From Halieaceae bacterium (GTDB lineage: Bacteria; Pseudomonadota; Gammaproteobacteria; Pseudomonadales; Halieaceae), in contig CACOYM010000011.1 of NCBI GenBank assembly GCA_902631395.1, positions 22,651 through 86,650 of the forward strand: a stretch of DNA of 64,000 nt, read 5' to 3'. Positions 1-9,390 of this stretch are shown piece after piece. The first letter of the stretch is position 1; every line of letters starts with the position of its first letter. A program made the translations under genes and the position numbers. The notes below the pieces were generated by a model. The model saw only the letters and a program-made list of their open reading frames with translations, did no database searches and was not told the origin of the DNA.

Positions 1-590
1 ACGCTCTTAGGAATGCTCTCAAACCCACTGTTTGGCCCCTCAATCACGTACATGATGCAGGCGAATACGATCACTACGAGCATTACCATGATGAGAAATA
101 CAAAGATCGACCGACCAGTATTTTTAAGGGCGCTCAGGATTTCGTTTAGCTCGGTAAACAGTGTCATGAGCCTCAGAATTCGAAATACCCGGACTACCCG
201 CAGCAGACGGACAACGACCAAAGGTGCAGCCTCTGGCACAAAAATAGCGATGTAGGTTGGCAAAATCGCTAAAAGGTCGATCACTCCCCAGAAGCTAAAT
301 ACATAAGCTCGCCTTTGTTGGGTACACCAGACTCGAGTTATATACTCGACGGTGAAAATTCCGGTGAAGAAGATTTCGCATCGCCACAGGATCATTTCGT
401 ATTCAACATGCAAGCTAGGCACGGAATCGATGATGACGGCAGTGACGCTACTCAGTATCAAAAAGAGTAGAGTAATATCAAAGTTCCTACCCGCGGTGGT
501 GCTGGTTCCGAAGATGATCACTTCTAGCCGGTGGCGCCAACCGTGTTCAGTCGTGGCGGGATTATTCTCGATGGCGGGATCCTCTCTCAC
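1..590 (-). CDS. Voltage-gated ion channel (Kv-like), 3'-truncated by the window edge; probable GTG start at 590
   Basis: Manual minus-strand translation is open from GTG at 590 to position 1. It contains an S4 voltage sensor VVRLLRVVRVFRILRL (Arg every third residue) preceded by S1-S3-like hydrophobic segments. Not in the ORF track because it runs off the edge. Confidence 0.8.
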   Translation of the reverse strand, partial: MREDPAIENNPATTEHGWRHRLEVIIFGTSTTAGRNFDITLLFLILSSVTAVIIDSVPSLHVEYEMILWRCEIFFTGIFTVEYITRVWCTQQRRAYVFSFWGVIDLLAILPTYIAIFVPEAAPLVVVRLLRVVRVFRILRLMTLFTELNEILSALKNTGRSIFVFLIMVMLVVIVFACIMYVIEGPNSGFESIPKS

Positions 591-1235
591 TCATAGCAGT
601 TCTTTTAGGGCTCGCCACACGCTTTCCATAATAATCGGTTGAGCGTCCCCCGTGGGATGGATGCCATCTGGCTGCATCAATGTGCCATCGAGTGCCACTG
701 AACTGAGGGGAAATTCAGCTAACGTTGCGCTGGTGCCTTCCGCAGCGTCTGCGAAGCTGGCCCTGAAGGCATCAGTGTAGAGCTTGCCGAAGTTGGGCGG
801 TATTTCCATTGGCACAATTAGCACCTTGGCCTGTGCTTGCTCCGAGAGTGAGACCAACTGCTTGAGATTCTCCCGGAGCTGGCTTATAGGGTAGCCTCGC
901 AGGCCGTCGTTTCCACCCAATTCAATCACGACGATTCTGGGGGTATAGCTTGTCAGTAGCTTAGGTAAACGCCGCAAGCCGCCGCCAGAAGTGTCGCCTG
1001 ATATACTCGCGTTAACCACGCGGTAACTAGGTTTTTCCGTCTTGAGTCGCTCGTCGAGCAACGATACCCAGCCCTGCTCCAGCTGCATGCCGTAAGCGGC
1101 GCTGATGCTATCACCCACGACCAAAACCGTTTCCCGTGCATCGGGCGAGGCGGCCAAAAGGCAGGGCACGATCGTCAGCAATCCAAGCCAGCCGCGCAGG
1201 CGTACTCGTCGGGCGAGGGCCTTCAGAATGATCAA
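591..1235 (-). CDS. tesA: Arylesterase / acyl-CoA thioesterase I (GDSL, TesA-like)
   Basis: VLVVGDSISAAYGM (GDS block), GGNDGLRG, and DGIHPT C-terminal His block; signal-like N-terminus; divergent from ybbA-like gene. Confidence 0.9.
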   Translation of the reverse strand: MIILKALARRVRLRGWLGLLTIVPCLLAASPDARETVLVVGDSISAAYGMQLEQGWVSLLDERLKTEKPSYRVVNASISGDTSGGGLRRLPKLLTSYTPRIVVIELGGNDGLRGYPISQLRENLKQLVSLSEQAQAKVLIVPMEIPPNFGKLYTDAFRASFADAAEGTSATLAEFPLSSVALDGTLMQPDGIHPTGDAQPIIMESVWRALKELL

Positions 1236-1890
1236 AGTCAGTCAACTCCTAAAAACGGTCTCCACAGCGGATGGCAATCTCGACATCCTGTGTGGTATTG
1301 ATCTCGAGATCGAGCCGGGTGCGTCGGCGGCGATCGTCGGTGCCTCAGGTTCGGGTAAGTCTACCTTGCTTGGGCTCCTAGCGGGCATGGATGTGCCCTC
1401 TGGCGGCGAAATATGGCTGGACGGCGAGTCGCTTAAAAATCTGGATGAGGATCAGCGTGCGCGGCTTCGGGCGGAAAAAGTGGGATTTGTCTTTCAAAGC
1501 TTTCAGTTGCTCCCGGCACTGACAGCGCTCGAGAACGTGATGCTGCCGCTCGAGCTTGCTGGGGTGAACGACGCGGATAAGATTGCCAAGAAATATCTCG
1601 TTGAGGTTGGCCTAGGAGAGAGGTTATCGCACTATCCCACGACACTCTCCGGTGGTGAGCAGCAGAGAGTAGCGATTGCGCGGGCGTTCGCCAGGCAGCC
1701 ACGGATACTGTTTGCAGACGAGCCAACCGGTAATCTTGACACGCGGACCGGTGAGCTAATCATCGAACTGCTGTTCGATTTGAACGACCGAGCTCATACC
1801 ACTTTGGTGCTGGTGACCCATGATGAGCGGTTGGCGGCGCGCTGTGACCGATGTTTCGCCATGACCGCAGGAGAAATAGTCGAGCGGTGA
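1228..1890 (+). CDS. ybbA: ABC transporter ATP-binding protein (YbbA-like)
   Basis: Walker [10 protein letters not shown], signature [14 protein letters not shown], Walker [13 protein letters not shown]; internal ATG 1228 preferred ([11 protein letters not shown]). Confidence 0.9.
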   Translation: MIKVSQLLKTVSTADGNLDILCGIDLEIEPGASAAIVGASGSGKSTLLGLLAGMDVPSGGEIWLDGESLKNLDEDQRARLRAEKVGFVFQSFQLLPALTALENVMLPLELAGVNDADKIAKKYLVEVGLGERLSHYPTTLSGGEQQRVAIARAFARQPRILFADEPTGNLDTRTGELIIELLFDLNDRAHTTLVLVTHDERLAARCDRCFAMTAGEIVER

Positions 1891-1920
1891 TAATCCGGTG
1901 AGCGCAACAGGAGTCTTTCA

Positions 1921-4404
1921 ATGACGTCGCGGTTGAGTTGGAAACTTTTGTCCAGAGAGTGGCGCAGCGGTGAGCTGAGCATACTGCTTTTGGCACTCGT
2001 GATGGCTGTCTCGGTCGTCGTGGGAGTGAGCAGTTTCGTAAGTCGGCTGCAGTCTGCCCTGCTGTCGGAGAGTGCGCGATTTCTTGCGGCAGACATGGTG
2101 GTTGTCAGTCGCACGCCGTTCTCAGACGAGTGGGTGCGAGAAGCCGAAGCGCAGGGGTTGGCGACAAGTTTGGGCGTCGGATTTCCCTCCATGGCCGTCG
2201 CTGACATTGACCATATGGCACTGGTCTCTATAAAGGCTGTCTCTGACGGTTACCCACTTCGCGGCGATTTGAGATGGTCGCGTGAACCCTATGGGGATGT
2301 TCTCGCCGAGGGATCAGTTCCAGCTGTTGGGGAGGTCTGGCTCGCGCCGAGGCTATTTGCCCTGCTAGATGTCGCGCTGGGCGATCGAATTTTAGTGGGC
2401 GAGGCAGGGTTGCTTGTCACGGGTGCTGTGAGAGCTGAGCCTGATGCGACAACTGCTGTGTTTGGCTTTGGTCCTCGCTTGTTGATGAATGTTGAGGATA
2501 TCCCAGCCACAGGTGTCATCCAGCCGGGGAGCAGAGTCGAGTACCGCTTATTGGTAGGCGGAGATCGGGAGGCGGTTTCATCGTTTACGGAATGGGTTGA
2601 GCCGTTGCTAGAGCAGGGCCAGCGTGTGGACTCGATCGACGGATCGCAGCCCAGAATCGGTGATACCTTGGACCGCGCTAAAGGTTTCTTGTTACTCGCG
2701 GGTAGTTTGGCGGTCGTGTTGGCGTCGGCTGCAATCACTCTGGCAAGTCGTCGATTCGGCGAACGTCATACTCAATACGTCGCCATTCTCAAATCCCTTG
2801 GTGCGCGATCTTGGGAAATCTCTCGTCTGTATGGTCTTAGCCTGGCGGTGTTGGGTGCGATTGGCACGATCTTGGGATGTGTCGTCGGTTGGGCGATTCA
2901 GGCAGGATTTATTACGTTGCTTGGGGATCTACTGCCGGTAAGGCCCGGGCACGCAGGGTGGACACCGGTGTACATTGGCGTGGTAACAGCCGCGGTGTGC
3001 ATGCTGTTTTTTGCATGGCCCCCCCTCAGACGTTTGGGCCTGGCCTCGCCGCTGAGTGTGCTGCGTACCGATGTGGGTATTGCAGAATCGCAGCGTCCGC
3101 AGGATTATTTGCTCGGCGGCCTGTCGATCGTCGGGTTGATGTGGTGGTATAACGGGAGCGCGGCGGTCACCATGGCTGTGGTCGCAGGTTTGTTAGTGGT
3201 AATGGTTTTGGGCTTCTTGGCCGCGCGTGGTCTTCTGTATGGAGGGCGCAGAGTCGGCGGATTCGCGGGCAGTATATGGCGAGTCGCGCTGTCAGGATTG
3301 CAGCGACGCGGACACGCCAACGCGCTGCAAATGGTTATTTTCGCAATGGCCATAATGCTAATGCTGCTCCTGTCCATTGTCCGATCCTCACTGGTTGTTC
3401 AGTGGCAAGCGCAGTTACCTGCCGACGCCCCGAACCATTTTCTGCTGAATCTGGCACCCGATGAGAAGCTGGTTTTAGAGGACTTTTTTGAGGAACAGGG
3501 CGTGACCGTTGAAGCGCTATACCCGATGACGCGCGGTCGTGTCCTGAGCGTGAATGCCGAAGAGCTGCCGAAGAGTGGCGAATTTGAATGGGAGGGCATT
3601 CCACGCCAGCGCGAGGCCAACTTTACTTGGTCTGACTCACTTCCAGAGGGCAACCTGTTGATCGAGGGTGAGTGGTGGGATGCCGACGATGCTCGCGCCT
3701 CGCTCTCGCTTGAGGAGAGCTTCGCGCAGGACGTCGGAGCGGGGTTGGGGGATCGGCTCACTCTCCGTATCGGTGCCGAAGAGTTTGAAGCTGAGGTCAG
3801 GAGTATTCGACGGGTTGATTGGCAATCAATGCGGCCAAATTTTTACGTCGTGTTTCCGCGGCAGGTTCTGGAGCAATATCCTGGCATGTACATGACCAGC
3901 TTCAGACTGTTACCGGATCAAAAGCCAGTGCTAAATCAGCTGGTCAGCGTCTTACCTACAGTCACGGTGATCGAGCTGGATCTTGTTCTACGGGAGATGC
4001 GCACTGTAATCGATCAGGTTGCCGGCGCGCTTGAGTTGGTTCTCAGCGTTATTCTCGCCTCAGGCGCACTGGTATTGATCTCGGGCGTTCGGTCCAGTCT
4101 TGATGCGAGACTGAGAGAGAGCGCACTGATGCGCGCGCTGGGAGCCCGCGCTCGTGTGGTTTTGGGGACCTTGTGGATAGAGTTTCTGGTGTTGGGTGCT
4201 ATGGCGGGAACCCTTGCGGCGGCGGGTACCGAGGTGGCTGCCTGGGCTCTGCAGACCCAAGTGTTCGATATGACGTGGTCACCTACAATTGCGCTGTGGT
4301 GGGTAGGGCCCGTGACCGGTGCCCTCATAATCGGCGCCTTGGGCGTCTGGTCTTGTCGGCGCGTCGTGAACACCACGCCTGTGGCTCTGCTCAGAGAGGT
4401 GTAA
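1921..4404 (+). CDS. ybbP: ABC transporter permease, FtsX-like (YbbP-like)
   Basis: 827 aa, multiple TM segments, FtsX-like C-terminus; downstream of ybbA-like ATPase. Confidence 0.88.
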   Translation: MTSRLSWKLLSREWRSGELSILLLALVMAVSVVVGVSSFVSRLQSALLSESARFLAADMVVVSRTPFSDEWVREAEAQGLATSLGVGFPSMAVADIDHMALVSIKAVSDGYPLRGDLRWSREPYGDVLAEGSVPAVGEVWLAPRLFALLDVALGDRILVGEAGLLVTGAVRAEPDATTAVFGFGPRLLMNVEDIPATGVIQPGSRVEYRLLVGGDREAVSSFTEWVEPLLEQGQRVDSIDGSQPRIGDTLDRAKGFLLLAGSLAVVLASAAITLASRRFGERHTQYVAILKSLGARSWEISRLYGLSLAVLGAIGTILGCVVGWAIQAGFITLLGDLLPVRPGHAGWTPVYIGVVTAAVCMLFFAWPPLRRLGLASPLSVLRTDVGIAESQRPQDYLLGGLSIVGLMWWYNGSAAVTMAVVAGLLVVMVLGFLAARGLLYGGRRVGGFAGSIWRVALSGLQRRGHANALQMVIFAMAIMLMLLLSIVRSSLVVQWQAQLPADAPNHFLLNLAPDEKLVLEDFFEEQGVTVEALYPMTRGRVLSVNAEELPKSGEFEWEGIPRQREANFTWSDSLPEGNLLIEGEWWDADDARASLSLEESFAQDVGAGLGDRLTLRIGAEEFEAEVRSIRRVDWQSMRPNFYVVFPRQVLEQYPGMYMTSFRLLPDQKPVLNQLVSVLPTVTVIELDLVLREMRTVIDQVAGALELVLSVILASGALVLISGVRSSLDARLRESALMRALGARARVVLGTLWIEFLVLGAMAGTLAAAGTEVAAWALQTQVFDMTWSPTIALWWVGPVTGALIIGALGVWSCRRVVNTTPVALLREV

Positions 4405-4435
4405 GAGAACTCTGTTTGGCGTTTTCTGAGGGCGT

Positions 4436-5416
4436 TCAGCCTAATAGGTGCGCTACTGCATCCCTCTCCTCGGCCAACTCCTGTGCCGTTGCGTCCAGTT
4501 TTTCTCGACTGAAAGCCGAGATATCCAAGCCCTCTATGATTTCCCATTCACCTCCAGAGCAGCGACAGGGGAACGAGAAAATTAATCCCGGCTCGATCCC
4601 GTATGAGCCGTCTGATATGACGCCCATCGACACCCAGTCATTATCAGGTGTGCCCATTGCCCAGCTGCGCATGTGATCGATTGCTGCGTTCGCTGCAGAG
4701 GCAGCAGAGGAGGCGCCTCTGGCTTCAATAATGGCTGCGCCCCGTTGCTGAACGGTGGGAATGAATTCTAAGGCATACCAATCCATGTCAAGGTCCGCTG
4801 TAGCTGGGGTATTGCTGATGAGTGCGTTGTGCAGGTCCGGGTACTGGGTGGCGGAGTGGTTGCCCCAGATAGTCATTCTGCTGATATTGTTTACCGTCGT
4901 GCCGTTTTTCTGAGCGAGCTGCGTTATGGCACGGTTGTGATCAAGCCGAGTCATCGCTGTAAACTGTCTGGGGTTGATGTTTGGTGCATTGCGCTGTGTG
5001 ATCAGTGCATTGGTGTTTGCGGGATTGCCGACCACCAATACTTTGATATCGCGGTTGGCGGCCTTGTTGATGGCTTTGCCTTGCACCCCGAATATAGCGG
5101 CATTGGCTTCTAGCAGATCTTTGCGCTCCATGCCGGGGCCCCGGGGTCGGGCGCCGACAAGCATGGCGTAGGCGCAGTCCTTGAACGCGACTTCAGGGTC
5201 ATCAGTGCAGATCACGTCCGCGAGGAGTGGGAAGGCGCAGTCATCCAGTTCCATCTTGACGCCCTTAAGTGCATCCATCGCTGGAGTAATGTCCAGCATC
5301 TGCAGAATGACAGGTTGGTCATTCCCCAGCATTGAACCCGACGCGATGCGGAAGAGCAGAGCGTAGCCAATCTGACCGGCTGCTCCGGTAACGGTAACGC
5401 GCACGGGTGCTTTCAT
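4436..5416 (-). CDS. mdh: Malate dehydrogenase
   Basis: [60 protein letters not shown] motifs. Confidence 0.96.
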   Translation of the reverse strand: MKAPVRVTVTGAAGQIGYALLFRIASGSMLGNDQPVILQMLDITPAMDALKGVKMELDDCAFPLLADVICTDDPEVAFKDCAYAMLVGARPRGPGMERKDLLEANAAIFGVQGKAINKAANRDIKVLVVGNPANTNALITQRNAPNINPRQFTAMTRLDHNRAITQLAQKNGTTVNNISRMTIWGNHSATQYPDLHNALISNTPATADLDMDWYALEFIPTVQQRGAAIIEARGASSAASAANAAIDHMRSWAMGTPDNDWVSMGVISDGSYGIEPGLIFSFPCRCSGGEWEIIEGLDISAFSREKLDATAQELAEERDAVAHLLG

Positions 5417-5746
5417 GATGGGATCCTCAGTAATGTCTTGGGGGTCAAGATGTCCAGACGGCCGCGATTGTCGTGTCAGAAGCCCAAAAAGACAAGTCTT
5501 CGCAGGCCATAGGCCAATCAGAGCTCATTTTCTAACTGCCACTGTTTTGCGTGTTGGTGTGGTGTCTCCTATCATCCGCGCTAGCCGGGTCGCGAGGGCT
5601 GCTGACAATGCATTTTGCCTCGCGTCTGTCGGTGCATGTTAAAGCCTAGGTAACAAGCGGATAGGCGCGTAAATTGGAGTATGCAGCGCTGTCAGGATAA
5701 AAACGGCGGGTTTTTTAGGTCGAAGGAGATTTCGTCAGGAGAGTGA

Positions 5747-6625
5747 ATGAAGGCGTTAAATGACAACACGGTAGGGAACGCTGGGTCTAGGGATGAACGC
5801 AAGGAGCGGTTTGAATACAACAAATTGCGCAAGCGACTTCGGAGACAGATGGGGAAAGCAATCTCCGACTTTAATCTGATCGAGCCCGGAGATCGCGTTA
5901 TGGTTTGTGTTTCGGGAGGTAAGGACTCCTATGCGATGTTGTCGCTGCTAATCGCGTTGAGAGAGCGCGCACCCGTCTCTTTTGAAATTGTGGCGGTAAC
6001 CTTGGACCAAAAACAGCCCGGCTATCCTAAAGAGGTGCTCCCCAGATACCTAGAGACTTTAAATATTCCCTTCTACATAGTAGAGCGCGATACCTATAGC
6101 GTGGTGCGCTCCGTTATCCCCGACGGCAAGACGACGTGTGGGCTGTGTTCGCGATTGCGTCGCGGCACGTTATACGGATTTGCCGAGCGGATTGGCGCTA
6201 ACAAGATTGCACTGGGTCATCATCGCGATGACATCGTTGAGACGGCATTCCTCAACATGTTTTTTGGCGGCAAACTCAAGGCCATGCCCGTCAAATTGAA
6301 GAGCGATGATGGCCAACATATTGTGATTCGGCCCCTCGCCTATTGCCGCGAGAGTGATTTAGCAGCCTATGCGCAAACCATGGCGTTTCCGATTGTTCCC
6401 TGCAACCTTTGCGGCACGCAGGAGAATCTGCAGCGGCAAGAGGTGAAGCAGATGCTGCGCGCATGGGAAAAGCAATATCCGGGCCGCACGGAGACAATTT
6501 TCAGGGCGCTGGGTAACGTCGCGCCCTCACATCTCATGGATCGCAACCTTTTCGATTTCTCGGGCTTGCACGGGAACGTTGATGTTGTTGCCGAGTTGCC
6601 TGACATTCGCGTCGTCAATCTTTAG
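5747..6625 (+). CDS. ttcA: tRNA 2-thiocytidine(32) synthetase TtcA
   Basis: [12 protein letters not shown]-loop, [10 protein letters not shown] and CNLCG cysteine motifs. Confidence 0.95.
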   Translation: MKALNDNTVGNAGSRDERKERFEYNKLRKRLRRQMGKAISDFNLIEPGDRVMVCVSGGKDSYAMLSLLIALRERAPVSFEIVAVTLDQKQPGYPKEVLPRYLETLNIPFYIVERDTYSVVRSVIPDGKTTCGLCSRLRRGTLYGFAERIGANKIALGHHRDDIVETAFLNMFFGGKLKAMPVKLKSDDGQHIVIRPLAYCRESDLAAYAQTMAFPIVPCNLCGTQENLQRQEVKQMLRAWEKQYPGRTETIFRALGNVAPSHLMDRNLFDFSGLHGNVDVVAELPDIRVVNL

Positions 6626-7218
6626 TGGCACTGCTCACTGCAAATAATGTAGCGATCGAGCGAGGAGGGCGTCGACTGCTCTCAGGTCTCCGTTTAAGCG
6701 TTGAGTCTGGCGACATATGGCAGCTTGTTGGTGCCAACGGCGTGGGTAAAACAAGCTTACTGAGAGCTCTGGCTGGCGTTGCTAAATTGGGTGTTTCCGG
6801 CCAAATTAAACGCGATCAGCCGCGGCTGTATCTTGGGGATGCGCACGCACTGAAAAAAAATCTCAGCGCTCTCGATAATTTGCGATGTCATCCTGCTTGC
6901 GACATCCATGCCTCAGACGAGGCGATCTTTTCTGCGCTGGCGTCACTGCATCTTGCTGGATACGAGGAGCGGCCAGTTGGATCGCTTTCTGCCGGGCAGC
7001 AGCGTCGAGTTGCGCTAACCAGGTTACTGCTCAGTCAAGCACCTTTGTGGTTGTTGGATGAGCCCTTTACGGCATTGGATGTCAGCGGCTGTGATTGGCT
7101 GGACGCCCAAATCCGGTCGCATGTGTCAGCTGGCGGCGCCGTGGTCTACACCAGTCATCAATCCAGTCGCTTCGGCGCACTGCAGCAAGATATCGACCTG
7201 GTGCATCATGTCTGCTGA
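6625..7218 (+). CDS. ccmA: Heme exporter ATP-binding protein CcmA (GTG start)
   Basis: Walker A GANGVGKTS, LSAGQQRRVALTRL, LLDEPFTALD; first gene of ccm operon. Confidence 0.92.
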   Translation: MALLTANNVAIERGGRRLLSGLRLSVESGDIWQLVGANGVGKTSLLRALAGVAKLGVSGQIKRDQPRLYLGDAHALKKNLSALDNLRCHPACDIHASDEAIFSALASLHLAGYEERPVGSLSAGQQRRVALTRLLLSQAPLWLLDEPFTALDVSGCDWLDAQIRSHVSAGGAVVYTSHQSSRFGALQQDIDLVHHVC

Positions 7219-7906
7219 TATCCCATTGCTGAGCATCCGAGAGGCGTTCTCTCGGCAGTTTATGCGTCACTTCAAGGCGTTGATGGGAAGCCCTACTGAT
7301 ATGGCCAATCCGCTTCTGTTCTTCTTCATGGTCGTAACGCTTTTCCCGATGGGTCTGGGGCCAAACCCTGAGCGCTTGTCTGTGATGGCGCCCGGTTTAC
7401 TCTGGGTAGTGGCGCTTTTGTCGAGTTTGATGGTCAGTAGCAAACTGTTTGGCTCGGACTTTGAGGACGGTAGTTTGGAGCAGCTTGCTGTTGCACCCTA
7501 TCCCTTGGCAATATTGGTGATGGGGGAGGTTTCTGCTCATTGGCTTGGCACGGGTCTCCTGCTCGCAGTGGTGTCGCCCCTATTCGGTGTCATGTTGGGG
7601 TTGCCGGCACATGGCCTAGACGTTCTTTTCTACAGTTTGGTGCTGGGAACTGTTTGTCTCACGCTGATCGGAGCGATCGGTAGTGCACTGACGGTCAGTA
7701 TTCGACGCGGCGGGCTGCTGATGTCGCTGCTGGTTATACCGCTGAATGTGCCTGTGCTCATCTTTGGCAATACCGCTGTATCTGAGGCGGTGAGCGGCGG
7801 TAATCCCTCTACTTGGCTGGCACTTTTGGGTGGCTTTGCGATGGGTTCTCTTGCCCTCGTCCCAATCGCCATCAGCGCCGCACTGAGGGTCTCACTCGAC
7901 AATTGA
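7208..7906 (+). CDS. ccmB: Heme exporter permease CcmB
   Basis: FMRHFKALMGSPTDMANPLLFFFMVVTLFPMGLGP; in-frame ATG at 7208 overlaps ccmA end. Confidence 0.93.
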   Translation: MSADIPLLSIREAFSRQFMRHFKALMGSPTDMANPLLFFFMVVTLFPMGLGPNPERLSVMAPGLLWVVALLSSLMVSSKLFGSDFEDGSLEQLAVAPYPLAILVMGEVSAHWLGTGLLLAVVSPLFGVMLGLPAHGLDVLFYSLVLGTVCLTLIGAIGSALTVSIRRGGLLMSLLVIPLNVPVLIFGNTAVSEAVSGGNPSTWLALLGGFAMGSLALVPIAISAALRVSLDN

Positions 7907-7979
7907 ACGCCAGAAAAGCCTGACAGCAGTTTATCGGCGATTGCCTCATGTGTCCGGGCTAGGCGCTATAATAAGGGCC

Positions 7980-8717
7980 ATGTGGACCTTCATTCACAAA
8001 ATGGGATCACCGCCGTGGTTTTTTCGCTTCAGTGGCGCGGTTGTTCGGTGGCTGCTCCCCCTAACGATCGGGTTATTGCTCTTAGGTGCCGCGTGGGGCT
8101 TGCTGGTCGCGCCACCCGATTTCAGGCAGGGCAATTCCTATCGCATCATCTATGTCCACGTGCCTGCCGCAGTGGTCGCGTTGGCGGGATATTACGTGAT
8201 GGCATTTGCCGGGGCAGTGAGCTTAATTTGGCGCATCAAAATGGCGGACGTAACGATGCGTGCCGTGGCACCGGTTGGTGCCGTTTTGACGGCCGTGGCC
8301 TTGGTGACTGGCGCGATATGGGGGAAGCCTACCTGGGGCACGTGGTGGGTTTGGGACGCGCGCATTACCTCAATGCTGATTTTGCTCTTCCTCTATCTCG
8401 GTGTCATCGCATTGTTTGAGGCTTACGAGAACAAAACCGCAGCAGCGAGGGCGTGCGCTGTGTTGTCGCTGGTCGGTACCGTAAACATTCCGATCATCTA
8501 CAAATCTGTGGATTGGTGGTACGCGCTTCACCAGCCTGCCTCGATCAAATTCACCGGCGAGTCGGCGATCGATAGCAGTATGCTCCATCCGCTGCTTCTG
8601 ATGATCGGGGCTTTTTACTGCTTGTTTGCTTTGACAGTGTTGCTCAATATGCGGGCCGAGCTGGTGTGGAATCACCGAGAGGCCAGCTGGTTGAAGCAAA
8701 TGGTGAGGAACGTCTGA
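7980..8717 (+). CDS. ccmC: Heme exporter CcmC
   Basis: WWVWDARITSMLILLFLYLG tryptophan-rich motif; start MWTFIHKMG at 7980. Confidence 0.95.
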   Translation: MWTFIHKMGSPPWFFRFSGAVVRWLLPLTIGLLLLGAAWGLLVAPPDFRQGNSYRIIYVHVPAAVVALAGYYVMAFAGAVSLIWRIKMADVTMRAVAPVGAVLTAVALVTGAIWGKPTWGTWWVWDARITSMLILLFLYLGVIALFEAYENKTAAARACAVLSLVGTVNIPIIYKSVDWWYALHQPASIKFTGESAIDSSMLHPLLLMIGAFYCLFALTVLLNMRAELVWNHREASWLKQMVRNV

Positions 8718-8914
8718 TGTACTTTGCGTCCCTCTCGGCGCTATGGCACATGGATGGACACGGGTTCTATGTTTGGTTGTCCTATGCGGTGACTTTTTTG
8801 CCCGTCGCCATTATGTTGTGGCTGCCGATTCGGCGACAGCGGCAGCACTGGCAGTGGATTGCCGCCGAGCAGCGTCGCATTGATTCGCGTCGCGCGGAAG
8901 CGCCGGGCGAATGA
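8717..8914 (+). CDS. ccmD: Heme exporter CcmD
   Basis: Small single-TM protein FASLSALWHMDGHGFYVWLSYAVTFL between ccmC and ccmE; ATG overlaps ccmC stop. Confidence 0.85.
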   Translation: MYFASLSALWHMDGHGFYVWLSYAVTFLPVAIMLWLPIRRQRQHWQWIAAEQRRIDSRRAEAPGE

Positions 8915-8937
8915 GCCGATAAAGGTTTGACGATCGC

Positions 8938-9390
8938 ATGCACCCCTTACGGAAACAACGCTTGATCGTAGTGAGTCTTGTGGTAGTCCTTTCCAGCGCC
9001 GCAGTGGGTCTGGTGGCATTCGCGTTGAGAGACAATATCAATCTCTTTTATCCCCCGGCCGATGTGGTGGCTGGGAAAGCGCCGGTTGATCGCAATATTA
9101 GGCTAGGTGGGATGGTGGTAGAGGGCAGTATTGAGCGGAGTAGCACGGAACTGGACACGACGTTCTGGGTGACAGATTACGAGGCGTCTGTTGCGGTTCG
9201 CTATAGCGGCATTCTTCCAGACCTTTTTGCCGAAGGAGAGGGAGTCGTGGCAGAAGGCATGCTCGACGATAATGGAGTTCTGATTGCGACGCAGGTGCTG
9301 GCGAAACACGATGAAAATTATATGCCACCAGAAGTAGCGGCGGCGCTGGAAGGTAAGGCTGCGCTTGGTGAGGCCGCTGTCCTACCATGA
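8938..9390 (+). CDS. ccmE: Cytochrome c maturation heme chaperone CcmE
   Basis: N-terminal anchor, VEGSI..., and LAKHDENYMPPEV heme-binding HxxxY motif. Confidence 0.95.
   Translation: MHPLRKQRLIVVSLVVVLSSAAVGLVAFALRDNINLFYPPADVVAGKAPVDRNIRLGGMVVEGSIERSSTELDTTFWVTDYEASVAVRYSGILPDLFAEGEGVVAEGMLDDNGVLIATQVLAKHDENYMPPEVAAALEGKAALGEAAVLP

Noticed and set aside
13-642. + strand ORFs 13..255 and 352..642
   Set aside because: Antisense to the voltage-gated channel gene and tesA-like 3' end.
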